A stretch of 64,000 bases of DNA from Fibrobacter succinogenes. Its GTDB lineage: Bacteria; Fibrobacterota; Fibrobacteria; Fibrobacterales; Fibrobacteraceae. The translations under genes and the position numbers were made by a program. Numbering within the stretch: position 1 is the first letter of the stretch; each line of letters starts with the position of its first letter. Under the pieces are notes generated by a model. It did not search any database. It saw only the letters and a list, made by a program, of their open reading frames with translations, and was not told where the DNA came from. Location of the stretch: the NCBI GenBank assembly GCA_902756345.1, contig CACVQR010000006.1, positions 248,001 through 312,000 on the forward strand, read 5' to 3'. Positions 35,501 to 41,777 of the stretch are shown piece by piece.

Positions 35501-36528
35501 GAGATGCGGGCCATGCCCGTATCGACCACGTAGGCAATCCCCGGAATCGTGAGGGAAGTTTCGGCAATGTTTGTCGCGAGCACCACGCGGGTTTTGCCCG
35601 TATGCTTAAAAATGCGGCGCTGTTCATCGGGGCTCATGCGGCCATAAAGCGGCAAGATATCGAAACTCGCCGAATCCAGTTCGTGGGCAAGCTCCCCCGC
35701 TAAATCCTGAATGTCGCGCTCGGTCGGCAAAAAACAAAGCAGATGGTCGCGGTGGCGCGTTTCCAGGTCGAGAATCGCATCCCGCGCTTCATCTAATAAT
35801 CCTGAGTCACCTTTCCCGCTGGCATCTCTCAATTCCGAATTCTGAATTCCGAATTCCGAATTAAAATAATATTCCACATCCACCGGGAACGTGCGCCCCT
35901 CGGCTTCCATCACGCAGCTGTTATCGTAAAATTCTTCAAAAAGTTTGGCATCCAGCGTCGCAGACGCTACAATCAACTTGAAGTCGGCGCGTTCTTTCAG
36001 CACCGTCTTGAAAATGCCAAGCAGGATATCAATATTCAGCGAACGTTCATGCGCTTCATCAATCACAATCGCCGAATACTGGCGGAAGAGTCTATCGCGG
36101 CGGAATTCCTGCAACAGGATACCGTCGGTCATCACCTTGATGGGCGCATCACTTTGGCCCTGCTCCCAAAAGCGAATCTTGGTGCTGACGAGCGTTTCGT
36201 CCTTGAGTTCTTCGCGCAGGCGGTCCGCAATAGAAATCGCCGCCAGGCGCCTCGGCTCCGTCACACCGATTTTAAAGGGGTTCTGAGGACGCGCTTCGCG
36301 CTCTGATGTCTGAGATTCCGAAACCTCTCTTCCTACTTCCGACTTCCTACCGTCTACTTTTTTAGCATACCACTCCAGCAGAAATTTCGGCAGCTGCGTC
36401 GACTTACCGGACCCCGTATCCGCTTTGACAATCACCACCTGGTGCTTTTCAAGCAACTCAAAAAATTCTTCCCGATGTTCAACAACAGGAAGTTCCGGGT
36501 ATTCGATTTTCAAGTTCTGCAAGGACAT
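32509..36528 (-). CDS. hrpA: ATP-dependent RNA helicase HrpA (DEAH box) with repeat-derived insertions
   Basis: 1339 residues, close to the E. coli length. Walker A GSGKST at 39-44, DEAH near 156 (VIDEAHERS), motif III SAT, motif V ATNIAETSLTIPG, motif VI QRTGRAGRVKPG, then helicase-associated domains and a long HrpA-type C terminus. HrpA rescues stalled ribosomes in E. coli. Three segments have no place in the family and match dispersed repeat families in this window: about residues 55-81, 222-234 and 804-841. The first two lie in surface loops between helicase motifs. The ATG follows a GTGAAATG array without a ribosome binding site. Confidence 0.93.
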   Translation of the reverse strand: MSLQNLKIEYPELPVVEHREEFFELLEKHQVVIVKADTGSGKSTQLPKFLLEWYAKKVDGRKSEVGREVSESQTSEREARPQNPFKIGVTEPRRLAAISIADRLREELKDETLVSTKIRFWEQGQSDAPIKVMTDGILLQEFRRDRLFRQYSAIVIDEAHERSLNIDILLGIFKTVLKERADFKLIVASATLDAKLFEEFYDNSCVMEAEGRTFPVDVEYYFNSEFGIQNSELRDASGKGDSGLLDEARDAILDLETRHRDHLLCFLPTERDIQDLAGELAHELDSASFDILPLYGRMSPDEQRRIFKHTGKTRVVLATNIAETSLTIPGIAYVVDTGMARISRYNAQSRIQGLPVEEISKASARQRTGRAGRVKPGVCIRLYSPEEFEKRDEFTEPEIRRSNLANVVLQLRSLGLELENFPFLQSPPHSAFRGAYKTLFELGALTADNSSGHVTKLGREMTRLPMDVALSAVLLRAREAGVLQPALIVCSALSIQDPRVVPSEEPERTRIRQLHRKFAGHKSDFLTYICMWNGFCAEWDGKSWNKLRKYCDKFSLHFLRCREWIDLYEQFGRILDVKYENRVCPLDSFHADNLHVALLSGFLGGIARRDIENGCYRLVSGRETHVFPGSDLYGKSVEWLFSAEVRETSRIFLNKGAEIKPEWIMQVAEPFCTRRWFMPTWNQERGFVEAVEEVSFRGLVISRGHRVDYARVNPDECAEIFWREAVVLGQMARPFAFMTHNERVVEDLHGLEARKRQFGLAPSEDALVDYYVRIAPRVNSIKTLKDYIREYTDQFLKFDAKFWLEQLDERTGAALQTRDERGRNTLGDFLTRNSNLKPHTSKAQRADLEPTLGGSLEQFRIEGLDGSSRMVTGEMVFDATKEYDGITLHLPYDLIPQLTPAKLALSIHQWREWMIESIVREMPKAAKKQLENRRTFIDDAFCDRLKAAPHKSPMVSLYEVFAGIKQIDCDIPTVTPEKENHLRLHAKIFKQGFPEKFAVELNPEWGSFNLFAAVRPIVVTFGIDFALGSMRFGWRLGESALMTAEESAFWQDFRKRVECQATPDTENADSALITDRLNLLETGGLYADGFKTALKVWALKSLVADHLDANRCVRFTGLEFSRGKKINDFKNLAATSRSEDDEVRLALVRATYESALLGAEVFVKYWDILREFSVAMRQGGDHARDAIAALTASHKFIAKIIELYSPDGPENTLFERISALAGAYASQIGAPEGQNSRISVVTPQSADRPDLSVKALREKFRPYLKARFMKDHELKNARDLLSKMERLSQDDPEYPELYLQANALLEGFEVLKFKRKGDDSEDVIEVDALAKLKGRFGRL
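34005..34112. repeat. Repeat-derived insert 3 in hrpA (TTTGAGG and CTCTCGTCTCTCGTC words)
   Basis: CTTTGAGGTATGGGGTTTGAG and CCTCTCTCGTCTCTCGTCTG plus a TAGGGCTGCGCCC palindrome. The first word family also occurs at 44527-44600. Translated as a polar stretch (about residues 804-841). Confidence 0.5.
35825..35864. repeat. Repeat-derived insert 2 in hrpA (AATTCCGAATTCTGAATTCC)
   Basis: CAATTCCGAATTCTGAATTC then CGAATTCCGAATTAAAAT. It matches the array at 10056-10140 and is translated as NSEFGIQNSELRD. Confidence 0.6.
36285..36363. repeat. Repeat-derived insert 1 in hrpA (GTAGGAAGTCGGAAGTAGGAAG)
   Basis: On the minus strand: GTAGACGGTAGGAAGTCGG, then AAGTAGGAAGAGAGG. It matches the arrays at 44498-44528, 51786-51835 and 56744-56780. 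It is translated as VDGRKSEVGREVSESQ between motif I and the TEPRRLAA block. Confidence 0.6.
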
Positions 36529-36531
36529 GCT

Positions 36532-36600
36532 TGATGTGAGATGTGTAATGTGAAATGTGAAATGTTTAATTATTAATTACTCATTCCACATTAATCATTA
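36532..36600. repeat. GTGAAATGTGAAATG array with a TTAATTATTAATTA stretch
   Basis: TGTGAGATGTGTAATGTGAA, ATGTGAAATG, then TTAATTATTAATTACTCATT and CATTACTCATTC. It fills the whole gap between the zinc-ribbon gene and hrpA. Confidence 0.65.
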
Positions 36601-36601
36601 C

Positions 36602-36742
36602 TCATTCTTTAATATGTCCGCACTTGTCGCAGGTCAGCTTGTAGCTATTATCGGGGTCGACGACCATCACGCCATCGCATTCCGGAACTTCGCACGGGAG
36701 TTCGCCCGGCATGACTTCGCGGTACGTTTCTTTTTCAGCCAT
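36602..36742 (-). CDS. 46-residue zinc-ribbon protein
   Basis: Small acidic protein with two CxxxxC/CxxC pairs: C17 and C22, C38 and C41 (CDKCGHIKE end). This fits a single zinc ribbon. The longer in-frame reading to 36820 overlaps rfbD and is unlikely, since GGAGAATAAT sits just before MAEKETYREV and contains the rfbD stop. It is co-transcribed with rfbD; role unknown. Confidence 0.8.
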   Translation of the reverse strand: MAEKETYREVMPGELPCEVPECDGVMVVDPDNSYKLTCDKCGHIKE

Positions 36743-36743
36743 A

Positions 36744-37658
36744 TTATTCTCCGATTTCCTTGAGGTAACGGGCCAAGGCGTCTTGCCAAGTCGGGAGTGG
36801 CTTGAATCCGTTTGCAACAAGTTTGCTCTTGTCGAGGCGGCTGTTGAACGGACGTGCAGCCTTACTCAGGCCATATTCAGCCGTCGTTACCGGAACCACC
36901 TTGGTCGAAAGCCCTGCCTGCTTGTAGATTTCGCAGGTAAAGTCGTACCAGCTGATGAATCCGCCTTCGTTGGTGGCGTGGTAGTAGCCGTACTTTTCGG
37001 TTTCGTTCATGTCGATGAGCAGGCGCGAAAGGTCGAGCGTGTAGGTTGGGGTGCCGATTTGGTCGTTCACCACGCGCACGGTATCGTGAGTTTTGCCCAC
37101 GTTCAGCATGGTCTTGATAAAATTCTTGCCATTGAGGCCGAACACCCAAGCGATACGCACAATAAAATACTTGCTGAGGGTATTCGCGACTGCAAGTTCA
37201 CCTTCGAGCTTGGTCTGGCCATAAACATTCAGAGGTTTGTAATCCTTGCAGTCGGGCAGCCAAGGTTCCGTGCCCTGACCGTTGAACACGTAGTCGGTGC
37301 TAATATAGGTCATCTTGCAGCCCAGGCGCTTGCAGGCATCGGCAATGTTCTGCGTACCGCCGGCATTTACCGCGCGGACCTTCGCCACGTTGGCATCGTC
37401 TTCGGCCATGTCGACTGCAGTCCATGCGGCACAGTGGATTACGGCATCGGGCTTGATTTCAGAAAGAGCCTTGTCGACGGCGACAGAGTCCGTAATGTCG
37501 AGCTGCACATAAGGCATGGTCGTGACAGCAGAGCCGTCAGCCACACCGCTGTAGGCAGGAGCCATATCGGAGCCCACGCCCGTATGGCCGCGCTTTGCAA
37601 GTTCATTCATTACATCATGGCCCAGCTGGCCACCCACACCTGTCACAAAGAATTTCAT
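36744..37658 (-). CDS. rfbD: dTDP-4-dehydrorhamnose reductase
   Basis: 304 residues, extended SDR family. VTGVGGQLGHDVMNELAKRG is the NAD(P)-binding start, with YVFNGQGTEPW, the catalytic YGQTK (YxxxK), and RPFNSRLDKSKL near the end. It makes dTDP-L-rhamnose for surface polysaccharide. The other rml genes are not in the window. Its own TATATTTA box lies 17 nt upstream of the ATG. Confidence 0.95.
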   Translation of the reverse strand: MKFFVTGVGGQLGHDVMNELAKRGHTGVGSDMAPAYSGVADGSAVTTMPYVQLDITDSVAVDKALSEIKPDAVIHCAAWTAVDMAEDDANVAKVRAVNAGGTQNIADACKRLGCKMTYISTDYVFNGQGTEPWLPDCKDYKPLNVYGQTKLEGELAVANTLSKYFIVRIAWVFGLNGKNFIKTMLNVGKTHDTVRVVNDQIGTPTYTLDLSRLLIDMNETEKYGYYHATNEGGFISWYDFTCEIYKQAGLSTKVVPVTTAEYGLSKAARPFNSRLDKSKLVANGFKPLPTWQDALARYLKEIGE

Positions 37659-37674
37659 AGTAAAACCTCAGGGT

Positions 37675-37682
37675 TAAATATA
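37675..37682 (-). promoter_or_regulatory. Promoter box of rfbD (TATATTTA)
   Basis: Minus-strand GCTATATTTAACCCTGAGG; the last bases provide the ribosome binding site. Confidence 0.45.
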
Positions 37683-37689
37683 GCATATA

Positions 37690-37905
37690 CGAGAAGCCGA
37701 TGCTGACTTTCGTCAGCATGACAGTAGGCAAACAATGCTGATGCTGACCGAAGCCTGTCCTGAAAAGTGTCGGCCAAGAAAGCCTTCGCAAGAGTGTGCA
37801 AATGAGTGTCGCATTGACAAATTTATTTGTCGATATGACCGAATGAAGCCACGGACGCCATAGGCGTCAACTCTGAGCTGGGTTCCCTCCCGCATTTTAA
37901 CAAGA
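37690..37905. repeat. Repeat-filled spacer between rfbD and the xylanase gene
   Basis: GAAGCCGATGCTGACTTTCG followed by TCAGCATGACAG, GCTGATGCTGACC, GACAAATTTATTTGTC, GGACGCCATAGGCGTCAACT. These relate to the GTCATCCTGAG and GGACGCC families. No gene was seen. Confidence 0.55.
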
Positions 37906-37926
37906 TTGAATTACTTATATAAACAA

Positions 37927-37953
37927 AGAAACGTCTCGCTAACGCGAGACGTT
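37927..37953 (-). terminator. Rho-independent terminator of the GH11-CBM6 xylanase
   Basis: On the minus strand, AACGTCTCGC and GCGAGACGTT pair around GTTA and are followed by TCTTTGTTT. Confidence 0.85.
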
Positions 37954-37990
37954 CCTCATCCACAATATAGGAGCATTTGGATGTTAAGTA

Positions 37991-39484
37991 TTAGCGAGTC
38001 ACACGCACCTGGGTGAGCTTATTTCCCAGCTTCACCATGTAGATTCCAGCCTTTTGGAACTTGGCGAAGAGAGCGTCAGAGATGGATGCGCCGGCGACAA
38101 CTTCAACCTTGCCGAGAGCGCGACCCTGCATGTCGAACACCTGGTAGGTCTTGCCAGTAGCGTTCAGGCGGAGGTCAGCAGCGATAGCCTGCGGTTCACC
38201 ACCTTCCTTGCTGAACTTCACGTAGTCAACGTTGGTGTTGTCGTTGGCAATCGTGATGCGAAGAACATGCTGACCCTTGGTGAGCGTAGCCTTACCGGTA
38301 GCGTCTTCATAGGCATCCCAGTCGTTGCTTGTACCCGTGAAGGAGAGCGAAGCAATCTGCTTGCCATCGATAGCGAGGTTCAACTTGCCAGCACCGGAAC
38401 CATTCGAAACAGAAGCCACGATATCGTATTCACCATCTTCAGCAACATTCACGGTATATTCCATCCACTGGTCGGCACTCGTATAACCGATAGCCTTGCC
38501 AGTACCGCTGTTCACAATACCGATATTGCTGTAATCGGAACCACGGTAATCCTTATCGACTTCAGCACTCGAACTTACACTGGAGTTGCCATAGGTAGAA
38601 TCCTGGTTACCTTCGTCAAAGTTTTCAGCTTCGACAATACCCGGAATAGAAGCCGGGGTACCACCAAACGCCTTGCGTTCAATCGGCTTCGGCGGTTCAG
38701 GCGGAACATATTCGCCTACATAAACGCGAGCATGGGGGAAGTCCATACGGCCATTGCGAACTTCGCCATTGACGTTGCCCGCTTCACCAAGCACCTTGGC
38801 TTCATAGAGCACGCCCATTTCCATGCCCATCTTTTCCCACTGTCTCATGTGTTCGGAAATATTGATGGAGCCGCAGTCACGCGGAGAAGTACGGACACTG
38901 AAGTACTGGTAGAACTGCACGTTGCCGCTGTTCTTAATAGCCGGACCCGTACGGGTATTGCGGTAAACCGTATAAGTACCGCCATCAACTGTAATGGTAC
39001 CCTTTCTTTCGTTACCGATCCAGCTACCCGGCATATCGTTAGCGAGGGTGTTATCGATCACGTAGTATTCGACCAATCTGCTGGCCGTTCCAGAAACGCC
39101 TTCCATCCAGCCGTACACACCAATGTAGGAGTAACCCACATTTTGTGCCGGAGACTTCACGAGCTTGAATTCGGCAATCATGTCGCCATCAAGCTGCTTA
39201 TAAGTTTTGTTACTACCAAGGGAAAGACCGGCGCGGCAGAGATAGTCCTTGGCTCCCGTAATGGAACAATCCATGGAACCATCGCTATAGAACGTAGCAC
39301 TGCCACCATGGCCGTTTTCGTCCCAGAGTTCGTAACCGATATCGCCGATTTTACCAGTCTGGTTCGAAGTAATCGTCACTTTCTGGCCGGAATGAGATGC
39401 ATTGCTGCAGAAATCCTGAGCAAACGCTCCGGACATACCAAAGGCAAGCACCAAGCCCGTTTTAACTAAAAGATTGGTTTTCAT
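37991..39484 (-). CDS. Secreted endo-1,4-beta-xylanase: GH11 - CBM6 - C-terminal sorting-like domain
   Basis: 497 residues. Signal peptide to about residue 22. GH11 catalytic domain (about 23-258) with nucleophile E139 (LVEYYVIDN) and probable acid/base E234 (VLGEAGNVNG). A proline-rich linker, then a CBM6-like module (about 272-415; VEAENFDEGNQDS, ADQWMEYTVNV, NVDYVKF). The last 70 residues (VFDMQGRALGKVEV...GIYMVKLGNKLTQVRV) resemble the C-terminal domain used for secretion or surface attachment. Start: ATG with AAGGAG upstream. The catalytic domain is nearly identical to domain 1 of the neighbouring enzyme, so one arose from the other recently. Confidence 0.94.
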   Translation of the reverse strand: MKTNLLVKTGLVLAFGMSGAFAQDFCSNASHSGQKVTITSNQTGKIGDIGYELWDENGHGGSATFYSDGSMDCSITGAKDYLCRAGLSLGSNKTYKQLDGDMIAEFKLVKSPAQNVGYSYIGVYGWMEGVSGTASRLVEYYVIDNTLANDMPGSWIGNERKGTITVDGGTYTVYRNTRTGPAIKNSGNVQFYQYFSVRTSPRDCGSINISEHMRQWEKMGMEMGVLYEAKVLGEAGNVNGEVRNGRMDFPHARVYVGEYVPPEPPKPIERKAFGGTPASIPGIVEAENFDEGNQDSTYGNSSVSSSAEVDKDYRGSDYSNIGIVNSGTGKAIGYTSADQWMEYTVNVAEDGEYDIVASVSNGSGAGKLNLAIDGKQIASLSFTGTSNDWDAYEDATGKATLTKGQHVLRITIANDNTNVDYVKFSKEGGEPQAIAADLRLNATGKTYQVFDMQGRALGKVEVVAGASISDALFAKFQKAGIYMVKLGNKLTQVRVTR

Positions 39485-39659
39485 AATATACTCCTTAAGA
39501 AAATCCCGTTTAACCTTTAACCTAAAGTTATATCTATTTGGTCTAATTTGGAATAGAGCCCATATAAATGGCGTTGTTGTAAAAAACAACACCGAATTCA
39601 CAATTTTTACACAAAAAAAGCCCTTTTTCAAGGTTAAACGTCAAAATTCCGGCCGAATA

Positions 39660-39689
39660 CAAAAAACGCCCCACAGCATGTGTGAGGCG
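39660..39689 (-). terminator. Rho-independent terminator of the twin-domain xylanase
   Basis: On the minus strand, CGCCTCACA pairs with TGTGGGGCG around CATGC and is followed by TTTTTTG. Confidence 0.85.
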
Positions 39690-39748
39690 CCTTTTTCCAC
39701 AAAATTTGGAGTAATTTTCAGGATTTTCCTTGAAATTGTGGAAACTTT

Positions 39749-41626
39749 TTAGCGGTTGACCCTAACCGTGTTCAAGTAGTTACCCTGCTTGACCATGTAC
39801 ACGCCCGGCTTGTGGAACTTGGCGAACAGCACATCCTTCATGTTGCTGCCGGCCTGCATTTCCACAGAACCCAGGTAGCGGCCCTGCATATCGAGCACCT
39901 GGAAGGTACCACTCATGCCCTGGACAGCCAAAGTCTGAGCGTACAGAGCCGTAGTAGAGCTGGTGGGGTTGTTGCCGTTGCTAGAGCTAGACTTCTTTTC
40001 TTCCTTGCTGGAGCTGGACTTCGGAGTTTCAGAAGAGCTGGATTCTTCCACGGCAACTTCAAGAGGATGCTTCTTGTCGGTCATCTTGAAGTAGGAGACG
40101 TCGAACGAACCCGAACCGCCACCGGCTTCAACGAGCACCTTGGCTTCGTACATCTTACCCATCTTCATGCCGAGTTCTTCCCACTTCTTGAAGTGAGCGG
40201 TAATATCGATATGGCCGCAAGAACGAGCTCCCTTACGCTTGCTGAAGAACTGCGGGAAGGTCTGGTCACCCTTGATAGAGGGGGCGTTGTAGCGCATGTT
40301 CTGATAAACTTCATAGGTAGCGCCATCAACCGTGAACTCGCCCTTCTTGGAACCCAAGAGGTTCGGACCCGGTTCGCTGAACCAGTCGTCCACGATGTAG
40401 TATTCTACAAGCGGATCAACCGTCCAACCATAGATACCGATGTAGTTGTAGCCACCGGCATTACCCTGCTTACTCCAATTGAAGTATGCATCGATGGGGC
40501 CAACATCACTGTATGTCGATTTTTCGTCATACTTGAAGCCGACACGGGCAAGGAAGTCGTTGGTGCCGTTCCAACTGGCCTTGTACGTACCGTTGTCGTA
40601 GAACGTCATGGAGTTGTTGCCGCCCTGGTACCAGATTTCATAGTGGTACGGAGAGCTGCCGACATTACCCGTCACGCTCGAGTTGTTCTGGCCCTGGGTC
40701 CTCGTTTCCTTGCCTTCATGGCCCATCTTATCCTTACAGGCATCAATTGTGCCCGAAACATTTGAGCCACCCTTAGAAGAACTGGACTTAGCAGAGGTTC
40801 CCGAAGAACTGGAGGTCGGGTTAGAAGCAGAAGACGTTGCGCCACTCTTAGACACATACACCTTGGCATGCGGGAAGTCCATATGGCCTCCATTAACTTG
40901 ACCATTGACGTTACCGGCTTCACCAAGCACCTTGGCTTCATAAAGCTTACCCATGGTCATGCCCATCTTTTCCCACTGTCTCATGTGTTCGGAAATATTG
41001 ATGGTACCACAATCACGAGGCCTGTCACGGACGCTAAAATACTGATAGAACGTCACGTTGCCGGAAGTCTTAATAGCCGGACCGGTACGGGTGTTGCGAT
41101 AAACGGTATAGGTACCGCCGTCAACCGTAATGGTACCCTTTCTTTCATTACCAATCCAGCTACCCGGCATGTCATTGGCGAGGGTATTGTCAATCACGTA
41201 GTATTCGACGAGGTTGCTCGGAGCACCAGCAACTTGTTCCATCCAGCCGTAGATACCGATATAGGAGTAACCCACATTGCTTGCACCACTTTTTACAAGC
41301 TTGAATTCGGCAATCATGTCGCCGCCAAGTTCCTTGTAGGTCTGAGTACTGCCGAGAGAAAGGCCCGCACGGCAAAGATAGTCCTTGGCACCTGTGATAG
41401 TGCAGTCCATGGAACCGTCACTATAGAAGGTAGCGCTACCGCCATGACCGTTTTCATCCCAGAGTTCGTAACCGATATCGCCGATTTTACCGGTCTGGTT
41501 CGAAGTAATCGTTACTTTTTGGCCAGAATGCTGTGCATTGCTACAGAAATCCTGTGCATATGCCCCAGCTACACCCAAAGTCAAAGCCAAACCAACTTTG
41601 ACGCCAGATTTGAATAGAGTTTTCAT
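39749..41626 (-). CDS. xynC: Endo-1,4-beta-xylanase with two GH11 catalytic domains (XynC-like)
   Basis: 625 residues, the layout of F. succinogenes XynC. Signal peptide to about residue 24. GH11 domain 1 (about 25-262; nucleophile E141 in LVEYYVIDN, E236 in VLGEAGNVNG). A serine-rich linker. GH11 domain 2 (about 298-525) with LVEYYIVDDW and KVLVEAGGGSG. A second serine/lysine linker and a C-terminal domain (LDMQGRYLGSVEM...PGVYMVKQGNYLNTVRV) like that of the neighbour. Domain 1 matches the neighbouring xylanase almost throughout, while domain 2 is divergent, so specificity may differ. Own promoter box and terminator. Confidence 0.95.
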   Translation of the reverse strand: MKTLFKSGVKVGLALTLGVAGAYAQDFCSNAQHSGQKVTITSNQTGKIGDIGYELWDENGHGGSATFYSDGSMDCTITGAKDYLCRAGLSLGSTQTYKELGGDMIAEFKLVKSGASNVGYSYIGIYGWMEQVAGAPSNLVEYYVIDNTLANDMPGSWIGNERKGTITVDGGTYTVYRNTRTGPAIKTSGNVTFYQYFSVRDRPRDCGTINISEHMRQWEKMGMTMGKLYEAKVLGEAGNVNGQVNGGHMDFPHAKVYVSKSGATSSASNPTSSSSGTSAKSSSSKGGSNVSGTIDACKDKMGHEGKETRTQGQNNSSVTGNVGSSPYHYEIWYQGGNNSMTFYDNGTYKASWNGTNDFLARVGFKYDEKSTYSDVGPIDAYFNWSKQGNAGGYNYIGIYGWTVDPLVEYYIVDDWFSEPGPNLLGSKKGEFTVDGATYEVYQNMRYNAPSIKGDQTFPQFFSKRKGARSCGHIDITAHFKKWEELGMKMGKMYEAKVLVEAGGGSGSFDVSYFKMTDKKHPLEVAVEESSSSETPKSSSSKEEKKSSSSNGNNPTSSTTALYAQTLAVQGMSGTFQVLDMQGRYLGSVEMQAGSNMKDVLFAKFHKPGVYMVKQGNYLNTVRVNR

Positions 41627-41659
41627 TTCAGTCTCCTATCAAAAGATCCTCTAGCTTCA

Positions 41660-41667
41660 AAAATATA
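41660..41667 (-). promoter_or_regulatory. Promoter box of xynC (TATATTTT)
   Basis: Minus-strand GGATATATTTTTGAAGC, 34 nt before the ATG. GATAGGAGAC follows as ribosome binding site. Confidence 0.45.
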
Positions 41668-41702
41668 TCCAGCCTCAACAAATCATTCTTTATATATAAG
41701 AA

Positions 41703-41730
41703 TTGCCGTTGTTCCTAGAAACAACGGCAA
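41703..41730 (-). terminator. Hairpin after gyrA
   Basis: TTGCCGTTGTT and AACAACGGCAA form a perfect 11-bp stem, 48 nt past the gyrA stop. The T-run after the stem is weak (TTCTTATAT). Confidence 0.65.
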
Positions 41731-41777
41731 AAGATTTACAAAGTGCCGAAAACGGCTTTATTTAGCGGAATTTGGAG

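Noticed and set aside
36743-36820. N-terminal extension of the zinc-ribbon protein
   Set aside because: It overlaps the end of rfbD in another frame, while a good ribosome binding site precedes the 46-codon start.
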